Source of the DNA: Piper betle
Taxonomy: Eukaryota > Streptophyta > Magnoliopsida > Piperales > Piperaceae
Length of the DNA stretch: 64,000 nt
Assembly: GCA_033002965.1 (NCBI GenBank)
Contig: JAURVB010014476.1
Span: 1 to 64,000 of the forward strand
Direction of reading: 5' to 3'
Shown here: piece after piece, positions 11,950-22,911 of the stretch
How the letters are laid out: each line of letters starts with the position of its first letter
Numbering within the stretch: the first letter of the stretch is position 1
The notes under the pieces: model-generated
Told to the model about the DNA's origin: nothing
The model's input: the letters and a program-made list of their open reading frames with translations, nothing else
The model's database searches: none
Program-made: the position numbers and the translations under genes

Positions 11950-13500
11950 ATCATGCCGAGGAGTGTCATCAAGGATATAAGCAAAATGATATCCTCTCAA
12001 AGGTATTGAATATGTAGCACAAACATCCCCAATCAGCGTTTCTTGATTTATTTCCATCTCAACTATTCTATCATCAAATGAGCTCGCTCGATCACTGAGC
12101 ACACAAATTTACTCACCATAACTCATCATCTAAGCATCCATAGTATCTAATCTAGTGTGTAACTGAACAAAATAATTAGCCAAAAGATCATTCTCATTCG
12201 GCTGAGATAGAACTTCTTCATGAATAGGAACATCCTCCAAGATCCTTTTTGAATCCTCTAGCCCATCCATTGTGGCTAGGGTTTCATCAATTTCCATATC
12301 CAATTGAACATGTATATCCTCCTCAGTAATAACTGGAGAATTAGGCTGAATTGGAGTCTTTTTAGCACTTCGGTTACTATCTGAACTGTGACTTCCCTAC
12401 AATATTGGTGTCGAGCTTTCCATTTCTTCACAAACATAGATGTCAACATTTGGGCGTATAGAAGCCTGATCTAATCTGATTCCTACACCTAAACAGATGG
12501 TTAAGAATCAAAACAAGTAGATCAATAATTCTTAGGCATACAAACATTCCAATTACATAAATTCCGAAATTGCTAACATCATTGAGATGCTCTTTATGGC
12601 AATATGAAAACATAATCTGCCAGAAATTAAATGGCAAGGGGAGGTAAGATCTTTAACATTCACAGAATTCTTGTATCTCATGCTTGGTTTGAACACTTTT
12701 CCATTTATTTCGACAGCAGAAATGAATTTCTGAAACAACATTTTCGAAGTCGCATTTCAAAGTAAGTGAGATCTTTTCATTTGGAATATCCGAGAATTTA
12801 GAATTATCCTCAACAAAAATTCAAAATGGTTTTCCATCCATCAAACCCTGCACGCTAAACTAGGCATCTCCATAAAATGATAAAATTTGGCAATTATGGT
12901 CATAGCAACATTCAGTTTCGAAAAAGAAAATGTCAGTGGCTAACCTTGTGCTTTGAAACACCCTAAAAATCCATAAACTTTTTTGGCATAATCTCCAATC
13001 CGCACTGCATGCTCATGAATAGGATTCTGAACTGTAAAGCGATCAAACGAAAGGTTTTTCTTTTCATTTAGAAAACTTTCGGCAGAGCTTTGTCTATGGC
13101 TGATCTTCTTCCCTTTCGGCATAGAACTCAATGCTCCATCATCCCTTCTGGACGATCCCATACCTCCACCAATTATGAGGATTATCAAAACAAAAGGCAT
13201 CCGAAAGCCATTTAAGATTAAATCACAAAAATCAAATGAATTCGGATTAAGAAAGTCTTCGAAAAACACCGAGCACTGATCAAAGATCAAATTCGGTAGC
13301 AAATACTTCATCAACAATAGAATTAGATTCAAATTAACAAAGGCATCGATTGGTAGCTGTAAATGAACCCAATTGCTCTCCAGCGAAGCAAAGGCTCCAA
13401 ATTTATATTTCAGGCAATTGCTTAAATCCGACTTTGGAAACTGACAGAAAAACCCTTCAAAGCGCCGACCTTCAATTGAGTTGATCACCAAGATGAGAAT
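11950..13500 (-). pseudogene. Unrecognised ORF region of copia-like element
   Basis: Minus-strand coding-like sequence lies between the gag remnant and the 3' LTR. One frame (13491-12940) contains MGSSRRDDGALSSMPKGKK, then FLNEKKNLSFDRFTVQNP and HAVRIGDYAKKVYGF. Lower down, in shifted frames, are FISAVEINGKVFKPSMRY, MEIDETLATMDGLEDSKR and an acidic, coil-like stretch ending near 11960. It is frameshifted in several places. I do not recognise RT, integrase or protease motifs. It vaguely resembles the accessory gag-like ORFs of some plant LTR elements, but I cannot support a function. A captured host fragment is the alternative. Confidence 0.45.
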
Positions 13501-13989
13501 CTGATTCCATGCAAGTTTTGAACTCTCCAGTGTACATCTGATTGCACTTCAGCATTGGTGATTTCAACTTCGGTGACGAATCCTTTTCCTCTGAGGGGTT
13601 TAAGAAGAGTTTAGGAGAGGGAACCCCAAGATGGTTGGTTCAGTTGAACCTGTGTCCACATTCGAATTTCTTTATCTTAAACATACTTGCAATCAAGTCA
13701 GTTGGCCCAAATGTTTGCGACCAAATCAGATTTCGGAAGCACCGAACTACTTGAAATCCAATTAGGTTTGCAACCTAGATGTTCCATATTAATGGATGAC
13801 TAATCGTTGTGAAAAACCCCCTCCTTGTGATCAAACTCGATTAATCACCACACAATGAATGATTTTTTGTCATGTTTGAATCAATCAGTTTAAAAACATC
13901 AGCTAAGCCATCTGAAATCTGATTTTATTTATTCACCTGAAATCATAAAAATTGAAAAAAATAAATAAAATTTACTCATAAGATATGCA

Positions 13990-15400
13990 TGTGTGTTCCA
14001 AGGGCATATCCCTTTGGAACTCAATTTATCATGTCATAGTCAACCTAGTTTTCCTTTGCACCTTGCCTCCACATGTCCTTTCTTTCCACAAAAGTAACCT
14101 TTTGGATTAGGGTTTTGAGACTTTGACTTAGTTGTCCTCTTTCCAAGTTGTTTTTCGGAAGCATTCGATTTCTTCTTATTTGCTTTTGGCTTACTTAACT
14201 CACCTACATAAGCTTAACAAAAACCTTGAACTTATTAATGTTACCTCTACAATTGTCTCTTCCTATGCCAAGTTTGCGAAGTTAACACTTTCGTATTAAT
14301 AGCACACTTGAAAGCTTTTGAGATCCACCAAGCATCGTGTGTTTCACCTTCTTGTCCTCAACTTGATGTTCATGCTCTTCATCAACTCATTATGTTCTTA
14401 CTCAAACTTTGCAACCTAGACTTTCAATTCTTTGTTTTTGAACTTAGAGACTCAGCACATTGATGAAGTCTTGATAGATTTCTTAAAGGTTGATTGAAAT
14501 CTTCTTCAATATCCTCTTCTTCATCATTTGCAATGAAGCAAAATTCATTTAGAAATTCATCTAGACTTTCTTTGTCATCACTCTCCATGGTGGCTTTCAA
14601 TATCTTTTTTGTTTTTATATATTTTTCCGTCGATTCTTTATTTTCATTTTCTTCTCTTTTTCTTTATTTGGATACTCATTTCTCATGTGACTGAAACCCT
14701 TCCACTCAAAACATTGAGGTTTTTAACTTTTCACCTCATTTTGAGTAACCTTATTTTTCAAGAACTTTTGCACTTTCTAGCAAATCGAGCCACACCATCA
14801 TCATTCTCTCTCATCAATAATTGTAGAGCAAAATCTATTTTTTCTTCTTGTCTACTTCCTTTTCTTTTCGGTCTCTAATGTATGATCGTGTATGATACCA
14901 GAACCAAGTAGCTCTTCGGTGGTGATGGTCTTGACGTTTTTGGCCTCTTCAATGGCCGTAACCATAGGTCTCCGCTCAATTAGGTAAAGATGCAAGCAAC
15001 TTCCTATTGATTTCATCCAAACCTAAATCCTTGGCAAGATTTCGAAGCGTAACAATGATGTCATTGAATCGATTGTATGTGACATTGATATTTTCACCTT
15101 TTTCCATTTTGTACAGTTCATATTGTGATGTGAGAAGGCTAATTTTGGATTTGATAGTAAAAGCTCCCAAATCTCTTGAGCCAAATTGTACCAAGACACC
15201 CTTGTACATTTGGTTTCATACAAAGAACAAAACAATCTATTCATAGTTTTGGCATTTGAGGAGTCTGTTATTATAGCTTTTTCATCCTATGAACAACTAT
15301 TAGTTTTAGGATCTATATCTCCCATCAAGCACGACCTGCTATAAATGAAAATCTCAAGAACTTAAGAAAATTTTCATCCAAGTTTTTCAATTAGTATAAT
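13990..15400 (-). pseudogene. Copia-type gag remnant
   Basis: Minus-strand gag of the UBN2 / Retrotran_gag_2 type. The segment at 15209-14976 reads SQYELYKMEKGENINVTYNR, then NDIIVTLRNLAKDLGL and LLASLP, the typical order of copia gag. After a frame slip it continues with EEAKNVKTITTEELLGS. Near 14075-14120 a zinc knuckle is visible as CGKKGHVEARC, but its first Cys codon is changed to Gly. Several stops interrupt the frame. No integrase or RT follows downstream, unlike in an autonomous copia element. Confidence 0.75.
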
Positions 15401-15450
15401 TAGAACCATCAAAGAAATGTGGACTTATTGTGGATTGTCCTTGAAATGAA

Positions 15451-15465
15451 TTCTCTGGCACCGAA
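15451..15465 (-). other. Likely primer-binding site of copia-like element
   Basis: On the minus strand, CGGTGCCAGAG follows the LTR end CCCAACA by two bases. It resembles TGGTATCAGAG (initiator tRNA-Met) with three mismatches, so the assignment rests mostly on position. Confidence 0.5.
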
Positions 15466-16585
15466 TGTTGGGATTTCCGTATGTAGTAGAATACTAAAAC
15501 ACTTAAATAAACAAGTTAGTACAAAAATGCAAATTAAAAGGATCTTGACCTATGAAGATACTAAACAAATATAACTTCATTAATCATAAATAATCATAGC
15601 TATTATTGCAAACTCAACCATACAAGTTGTAAAGATTTGTATTTGGCACAAACCAATTAAAACAGAATATAATAAAGACAATAAACACAAGCACATGAAT
15701 TTTGTAAGAGGTTCTAAACTTGTAATCCTCTCTTCTACACCACCGTATAAAACGGTTAGATAGGTCTTCTATGCTTCACTATCGTCAAACCTTGATTGTT
15801 ACAATACACGTGTTACATGTACTTGTCCTTGACCAAGCTCAATCCAAGTGCTTCACAAGTCCACTTGTCCTTTGCCACACTCAACCCCAAGTTGATTTCA
15901 TAAGCCACACACTTGTCCTTCACACCTTGACTTCAAGCCCAAACAAACCTCACACTTATAACAAACACACCACTCCACACTCAGAGTATCACATAACCAC
16001 TAGTGCAAGCACAACACAAAATCATACCCAAGCTTGCACCCAATAATCACACCCGATTAGTGTTACAATAATCATCACAAATTTAATAAGATCTTTTACA
16101 ACACAATCACTCGAGAGATGCAATAGTTACAACACTATGACACAATCTCTTGAAGTTTAAGGATAGATGAAGGTCTTATGAAGCTTACTCCCTCTTTGGC
16201 TCTCAACCTTAATCACTTTTGAATGTTCGGCTCTAAAGGCCTTATACCAATGCTTATTATCGAAAACCTTTTTGCCAAGAACAAGCTCCAACCTTTCATA
16301 ACCAAGCAAGTTCAAAAGCTCCCAACCGCTTGAGCACATAATGTTGAGAAGGCTCCTCCAAATTCCTACACTAATTTCCCACACAAGTTAAATTTAAATG
16401 AGTCCAAGGCTTTAGCCTCCACTAAGACATTTCGGTATTCAAGGGTCCATCAAATCTTTAACTCATGTGCAAGTCCAAGTCGAAGACTCTAAGACCTAGA
16501 TCTAGTTTAAAGTCCAATGGCTTCATGTCCAATCTCAAATCGAATTTGAAATGTTACTATATTTTGAATTAACCCAATGATAACC
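15466..16585 (-). mobile_element. 5' LTR of copia-like element, truncated
   Basis: It ends (minus strand) in CCCAACA at 15466 beside the putative PBS. Its 16143-16585 portion repeats 8031-8403 plus 11397-11480. The U3 start is missing because a Tekay element begins at 16586. The 91-aa frame at 15771-16046 is low-complexity Thr/His/Ser sequence without family features and is not called. Confidence 0.65.
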
Positions 16586-18281
16586 TGTAAAGACTATGAA
16601 ATAATAATAATAATAATAATAATAATACGAGGCGGTCCTGGAAGGACCGAACGTGATTATATTTTCTACCCGGTTAATTATTTACCCAATTAAACGAAAT
16701 GCTGATGTTGGGGTGTTTTCACATACCCTAACAATCATTTCATTTTATTTTTATGATGGACGTCCTCCTCACCTTAGCCTTCGTTCACATTTTCTTCTCC
16801 TCTTCCTTACCGGTGCCGACTTCTTCCTCTTTGCTTGGGTATCCTTCCTATCTCCCTCTTCTTTATTTTCTTGCATGCATATTCTTTTGAATTGATAATG
16901 AGTTTGAGGAACATGAGAAATTAAGTCTGAAATCAACAATAGACAACTAAAACTAAACTGTAAACTGAAATTTGCCATGGCCAACGAGTGCAAGAATTTG
17001 GGCAAGGATGGGCGGCTATAAACAATTGCAAGGCAGTCGCTCACAACCTCGACGACCTCTCTGGCTGCTGGGTCGAAGGGATGGCTTGCCTGGACCCTTG
17101 CTGCCGATGGGTGGTGGAGTTACAGCAGTTTGTGGGCGGAATTTCAAGGATGAATGCTGATTCCAGACACCTACCTATACCAGTTCGCCGGCCAAGGCTC
17201 ACGTAGTGCATGCTCACAGTGCTTGGCCTTGACGTTGGGTTGTCGTGCAGGGAGAAGGGAAGAGTTCCCGGTGGTGCTCCTGGACGAACGGAGATCACCT
17301 TGCAGTCCCGGCGATGCTGCTGGCCAGGAGTTGTGTCTTGCTGCATAACAGAGTTTCGACGTGGATAGTTGCTGTAAAGCACGAGCTTTAAGCTTCCTAT
17401 TGGATTGCTAGGGAAGGGAAGCAGTAAGGTAAGGAAGTGATTTGGTTTTGGGTTGAAGAAGAAGATGCCAGGACCTGTTTTTCTGATGTAAAGTAGAAGG
17501 TAGGAGAAGAAGGACATTGGGAAAGAAGAAGATAACAGTTTTGTAAATATGGGTTAACTCGATACGGCTCAAGTAAAAAATAATACTAACTCGTAATAAA
17601 TATTTAAAAATAATTATTCTAATGGGTTATAGGTTAAAGTTGCTAAACTAATTAATTATTGGATGAAATCGACATGGACACAAGTAATTAAAAATACGGT
17701 AATGATAAACAGTTGATAATTAATCGGCATACTATAAGCGATTAATTTTAAATAGGATGATTATAAGGGATTAATGAAATAAAAATTTCACCTTTACCAT
17801 ATTAAATTTAATATTAGGTAAATAAAGTGATTATTTTAATAATGAGTAAGTAAGGTAGAAAATAGGTTATTAAATTAAAATCGGGTAAAAATCACAAGCA
17901 TTGAATCTAAATAGCATAATGAAAATAAATAAAGTTCGAAACTTTATTAAGTTGAATTATTTAAAATAATTGTACTAGTAATATCTTTGAATTAAAAAAA
18001 TAAAAATTATTTTAAATAATTTAATCGAACAACTTGATTAATTAAATTGCTATGAATAATAATAGGGATTAAAAATTATAACCATAAACTAAATCATGAA
18101 GATTGGTGTTAAGTAATTATCAACACAAAGGAAAATTAAATACTTGTTTATAAGTTAATAACTATTTTATTATTTGTTAAGTATTAATTATGATTTAGAT
18201 AATTAATTTAAAATGTAAAGTAGGGTTTAAATGATTATATCACATGAATCATTTAATATTTAATGTTGTCGAATTTTAATA

Positions 18282-18317
<36 letters not shown>

Positions 18318-19294
18318 TCATTTAGTTGCATGCATTTCTACTCAAATAAAATTATACTTATGTATAATTTTATGTTCTTGTCTAGATTAGGATTGTTGGT
18401 CGTGGTTGCGAGTTCACTTACGAACTATCTAGGTCTATATAATTATTTGAAATGTTGTATTTTCCTTTGTTGGTAGCCTTGGTCGGCCTGAGCCCAGATT
18501 CAACCACCAAGCAACGAGTGCAACCGGGGTCAAGGAATTGACTCAGCCTGACACGGGGCCGCACCCTTAAAATTACTATGTGTGAGTCTTGGTCGACTTA
18601 AGTATCTGACCACCATGCCCCGGAACGCAACCGGGGTCGACTCAATTCGGCACAAGGCAGCACCCCTGAAAGATTGAACACCTGCCCCCATAACAAAAGT
18701 GGTGACAGGGTGCAATGGTGCAAAATGGCTCATTATGCACTTGTGATACCGAGAGGGTGAGTCAATGGCAAATATCGGTAATTACAGGCTGTGGGCCACG
18801 TAATGTGTGTGCGCATGCATGGGTTGGTAGCTAGATGGGGTGGCCACCCCTCCTAGCATATAACGAGCTCGGCATAGGCTCATAACAATTAAAAGACTCT
18901 TAAAACAACAATAGGGATTTTATGGACTTGTTTCATAATTATGCCGCTTAGTGGTTTTATCACTAATGCGGAATTGCCTCCGCAAGTGAGCAGCTTTGGA
19001 CTGAAGAATAGAACTGTGGTTGGTGGTTCTTTTAGCCACCTAGGTATGGTGACTCGATAATAAATTGGACTTCCTTTCTACCCTCTTGTGTTACAATTGT
19101 GGCTATGGGAAATGGTCTGAAACTGTGGGACAGTTATTTTATATATTGTCATATGCTATCAGAACATGTTTTATTTTTATGATTTATAAATTCTAGACTT
19201 ATTTGCATTATTACAATTCATGTTCTGGAATGTTATGTTTACAACAAATTATATTTTTAAGTAATACCCGGTCTGGTTCGGGCGGGTCGTCACA
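16586..19294 (+). mobile_element. 5' LTR of Tekay element (2709 bp)
   Basis: It starts TGTAAAGACTATG and ends GGGTCGTCACA, directly followed by a PBS. The same start recurs at 25918 after a polypurine tract, defining an LTR pair. Contents are (AAT)n at 16602-16627, a GC-rich block at ~16980-17340, the shared TTGACTCGA-like module at ~17530-17640, an AT-rich middle with (TA)n at 18285-18315, and a 3' third shared with 1-1042. Frames of 62-158 aa inside are not genes. Confidence 0.93.
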
Positions 19295-19297
19295 GAG

Positions 19298-19310
19298 TGC
19301 TATCAGAGCC
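19298..19310 (+). other. Primer-binding site of plus-strand Tekay element
   Basis: TGCTATCAGAGCC, one mismatch from the initiator-tRNA-Met PBS, three bases after the LTR end. Confidence 0.88.
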
Positions 19311-19537
19311 TTGTTTCCCACTAGCACATATTTTATGACTCAAGTACCTTGTTGAAAAGTCCAATAATTTTCTTTTCCCACTGTGTTGTGTCTTGAATTA
19401 ACAAATTCATTCACAAATTGTCTCTTCCCACTGTGTTGTGTTTGGAATTAACAAATTCATTCGCTAATAAACCTAAGTCATAATTGAAATAGAACATATT
19501 AATGAAGCATGATGGGAAAAAAATTTTGACGTTTTAG

Positions 19538-19975
19538 ATGGCAGGCACTCGTAGACAGACAAACCGATCTACTCCATCAAATTCGAACGCAGAGAATGTA
19601 TTGGCCCAAATCCTGACGGCCATACAGGGACTGCTGCAGGCTTCAAAAAATACAAATTCTATGATTCAGAATATTGTTCAGCGGTTACTGGGAGTGGTAG
19701 TGGGGAATCGAGCCTCAAACTCAGTTGCGGGTCTCATAATCAACCCAGATGGTGGTCAGGGAATTGCCCAAGGGCAGGCAGGGTTAGCAGACCATGGCGA
19801 GCATCCAAACCCAGTGCCACCGGTAGTCTGACAAGTGGTGCCACCAGCTGTTGATGACAGTGACTGTTACAATGTGGAAAAGTTCAGGAAGAATGGAGCT
19901 AAACTATAAAATGTATTTATTGGAGGGACTGATCCAATAAAGCTGAAGAGCTGGATAGACATTACCGAAAAAAAA
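19538..19975 (+). pseudogene. Truncated Tekay gag
   Basis: It opens MAGTRRQTNRSTPSN at 19538 and stays open to ~19830, then slips frame into DDSDCYNVEKFRKNGAKL and LKSWIDIT. At ~19970 it ends in a run of A and jumps straight to the protease-RT linker. By comparison with the minus-strand copy (3345 to 2240), about 1.1 kb is missing: the capsid C-terminus, zinc knuckle and protease. Confidence 0.85.
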
Positions 19976-22860
19976 AAACCTTTTTGGCTAACTTAGTTGA
20001 GTCTGAGTCCAAACTCAAAGAGCTGTCCACGATTTCTATGGTAGCAGAGTTTCCCGATGTATTCCCAAATGAACTTCCAGGGTTACCTCCTAAGCAGGTA
20101 GTGGAGTTCGCCATTGACATAGCACCTGGAACTACACCAATTCCTAAAGCACCATATCGCATGGCTCCAACAGAACTCAAGGAGTTAAAGAGTCAACTAG
20201 AAGAGTTGTTGAAGGTAGTCTTTATCAGACCAAGTACTTCACCCTGGGGAGCCCCTGCTCTGTTTGTGAAGAAGAAAGATGGATCACTTTGGTTGTGTAT
20301 TGACTATCGCAAACTCAATCAAGTGACAGTTAAGAATCAGTACCCCTTAGCAAGGATTGATGACTTGTTTGATCAGCTAAAAATAGCCGGAGTTTTTTCT
20401 AAGATAGACTTGCGGTCTGGTAATCACCAGTGGTGAGTAAAGGAGTCAAACATTCAGAAAATGGCTTTCCAAACTCGGTATGGACATTATGAGTTTCTAG
20501 TCATGCCTTTTATTCTAACAAATGCACCAACGGCCTTTATGTCACTCATGAACACAGTATTTCACGCATACTTGGACAAGTTTATTATCGTGTTTGTGGG
20601 CGACATTCTGGTCTATTTAAATAATGAAGAAGAGCATGTGCAAGCACCTGTCCATTACTCTTTAAGTTCTGAAAGAAAATCAACTGTTTGCCAAGCTCTA
20701 AAAGTGTGACTTCTGGTTGAAGGACGTAAACTTCCTTGGTCATATTATCTCAAAGGCCAGAATTGCAGTGGATCCATCAAAAGTGAATGCAATGACTTAT
20801 TGGCCACAACCCAAGTCAGACATTGACATTGGAAGCTTTCTTGGCTTAGCGGGTTACTACAAGAAATTCATTAAAGATTTCTCCTTAGTAGCATCGCTGA
20901 TGACCAAACTCACAAGGAAAGGAGTCAAGTTCGAATGGAGTGGTAAGTGTGAGGAGAGTTTTCAGTCTCTAAAGAAGAGTCTAACAACTACACCAGTATT
21001 GACGCTTCCAAATAGTAATGAAGGATTCGTAGTCTTCAGTGATGCGTCCCTGTTGGGTTTAGGATGTGTCCTTATGCAGGGAGGTAAAGTAGTGGCCTAC
21101 GCATCTCGTCAATTGAAGATTCATGAGCAAAATTATGCAACCCATGACTTGGAACTAGCATCAGTGGTTTTTGCCCTGAAAGTTTGGAGACACTACTTGT
21201 ATGGAGCTCAGTTCGAAGTCTTCATTGACCACTAGAGTTTGAAGTATATCTTCACCCAGAATGACCTTAACCTTCGACAGAGATGGTGGATAGAATATTT
21301 GAAGGACTACGACTTCCAAATCTTATACCATCCTGGGAAGGCGAATGTGGTAGAAGATGCGTTGAGTCGGAAGGGCAAGGCCAACAAAAGTCAGTAGCTA
21401 GTTAGACTTTGGGCCATATCAGCAGAAGTGGTGGCTATCAACCTTGTGGAGCAAGTAACTGAGTTATTGGAAAATTTGGTTATTTCCAATGATTTAGTTG
21501 ACCGTGTTAAGCTAGCACAAATGGGTGATGAGGAGCTAAATAAAATGTTGGAAAAGATTCCTAACATTGTAGCTTATTCCAATAGTGTGATCAGATTTAG
21601 AGGAAGGTTATGTGTACCCAAGGATGATGCACTGAGACAGAATATCTTGGAGGAGGCTCATCGCTCAAAGTTCTCAATACACCCTGGAGTTACTAAAATG
21701 TATCAGGATTTAAAGCAAACATACTGGTGGATTGGAATGAAGAGGAATGTGGTGGATTTTGTCTCCAAGTGTCAAACTTGCTAAGAGATCAAAGCCTAAC
21801 ATCAACTACCAGGAGGACTATTGCAATCTTTAGAAATACCAACTTGGAAATGGGAGTGTGTCACATGCGATTTTATTGCAAAGCTCCCAAGGACTCAGAA
21901 GAAGCATGACTCCATATGGGTAGTTGTGGACCGACTAATTAAGGTAGCTCACTTCATCCCCACAAAATCAATGAGGATAGCAGAATACCTGACAGGGTTG
22001 TATGGTGACAATATTGTTAAGTTGCATGGGATTCCAAAGGAGATAGTCTCCGACCGAGATCCCCTATTCACCTCACATTTCTAGGAAGCTTTCCAAAAAG
22101 CCATGGGGACTGAAATCAAGCTGCGTATAGCATATCATCCCCAAATTGATGGTCAAAGTGAGAGAACTATTCAAATTTTGGAAGATTTGTTAGGAGCTTG
22201 CATTCTTGACTGGGGAGGTGACTGGGAGAAACACTTAGCCTTGGCTGAATTTACCTACAATAACTCTTACCATGCCTGTATAAGGATGGCACCATTTGAA
22301 GCCTTATATGGTAGGCCTTGCAGATCTCCATCATGTTGGCTGGAGTCTACCGAAGCAACATATTCAGGCGAGAGATAGTGAGGGAAGCAACTGAAAAGGT
22401 GAAACTCACTCAACAAAGGCTTAAGACAGCTCAGAATCGACAAAAGAGTTATGCCAATACTCGAAGGAGGGACCTAGAGTTCCAAGTTGGGGAGTTTGTG
22501 TACCTAATGACATCTCCTACGAAGGGGGTGATCAGATTTAGAACATCGGGAAGTTGAAGCCAAGATTCATAGGACTGTTCCCAATCCTGGATCAAGTTGG
22601 AAATTGCTCATACAGACTAGCATTACCACCAAGCCTAGTTGGAGTACACAATGTTTTCCATGTGTCAATGCTAAAGAAATATGTACGAGATGGAGATCTT
22701 ATAATCACAAATTTTGAAGACATAGAGCTACAATCAAATGTAACCTATGAGGGAAAGCCGATTCGCATCATGGCAAGAGAAATAAAGACACTCAGGAACA
22801 AGGAAATTCCTTTGGTAAAAGTATTGTGGAAAAATCAGGGGTCAGAGGAAGCTACATAGG
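19976..22860 (+). pseudogene. Tekay pol remnant: RT, RNase H, integrase, chromodomain-like tail
   Basis: Domains come in the order RT, RNase H, integrase. RT runs 19984-20715, with a stop after LRSGNHQW and a catalytic box of FVGD instead of F[I/V]DD, so one catalytic Asp is lost. RNase H (20940-21390) keeps [14 protein letters not shown] and FIDH, with a stop right after FIDH. Integrase HHCC lies at ~21660-21780 (stop after CQTC) and the core at 21821-22380, with TCDFIAKLP, SDRDPLFTSHF and DGQSERTIQILEDLL carrying the D, D and E residues. A GPY/F-like stretch (22554-22680) and LVKVLWKNQ..EEAT (to 22856) finish it. At least five frame breaks make it inactive. The order RT-RH-IN and the C-terminal chromodomain-like tail place it in the chromovirus (Del/Tekay) lineage. 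Confidence 0.93.
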
Positions 22861-22906
22861 AGACTGAATAAGAAATGGCAAGGAAATACCCTAGCCTATT
22901 TGTGCC

Positions 22907-22911
22907 ATAAG
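22907..22911. repeat. Left target-site duplication ATAAG
   Basis: ATAAG precedes the solo LTR start at 22912 and is repeated at 25808-25812. Confidence 0.93.
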
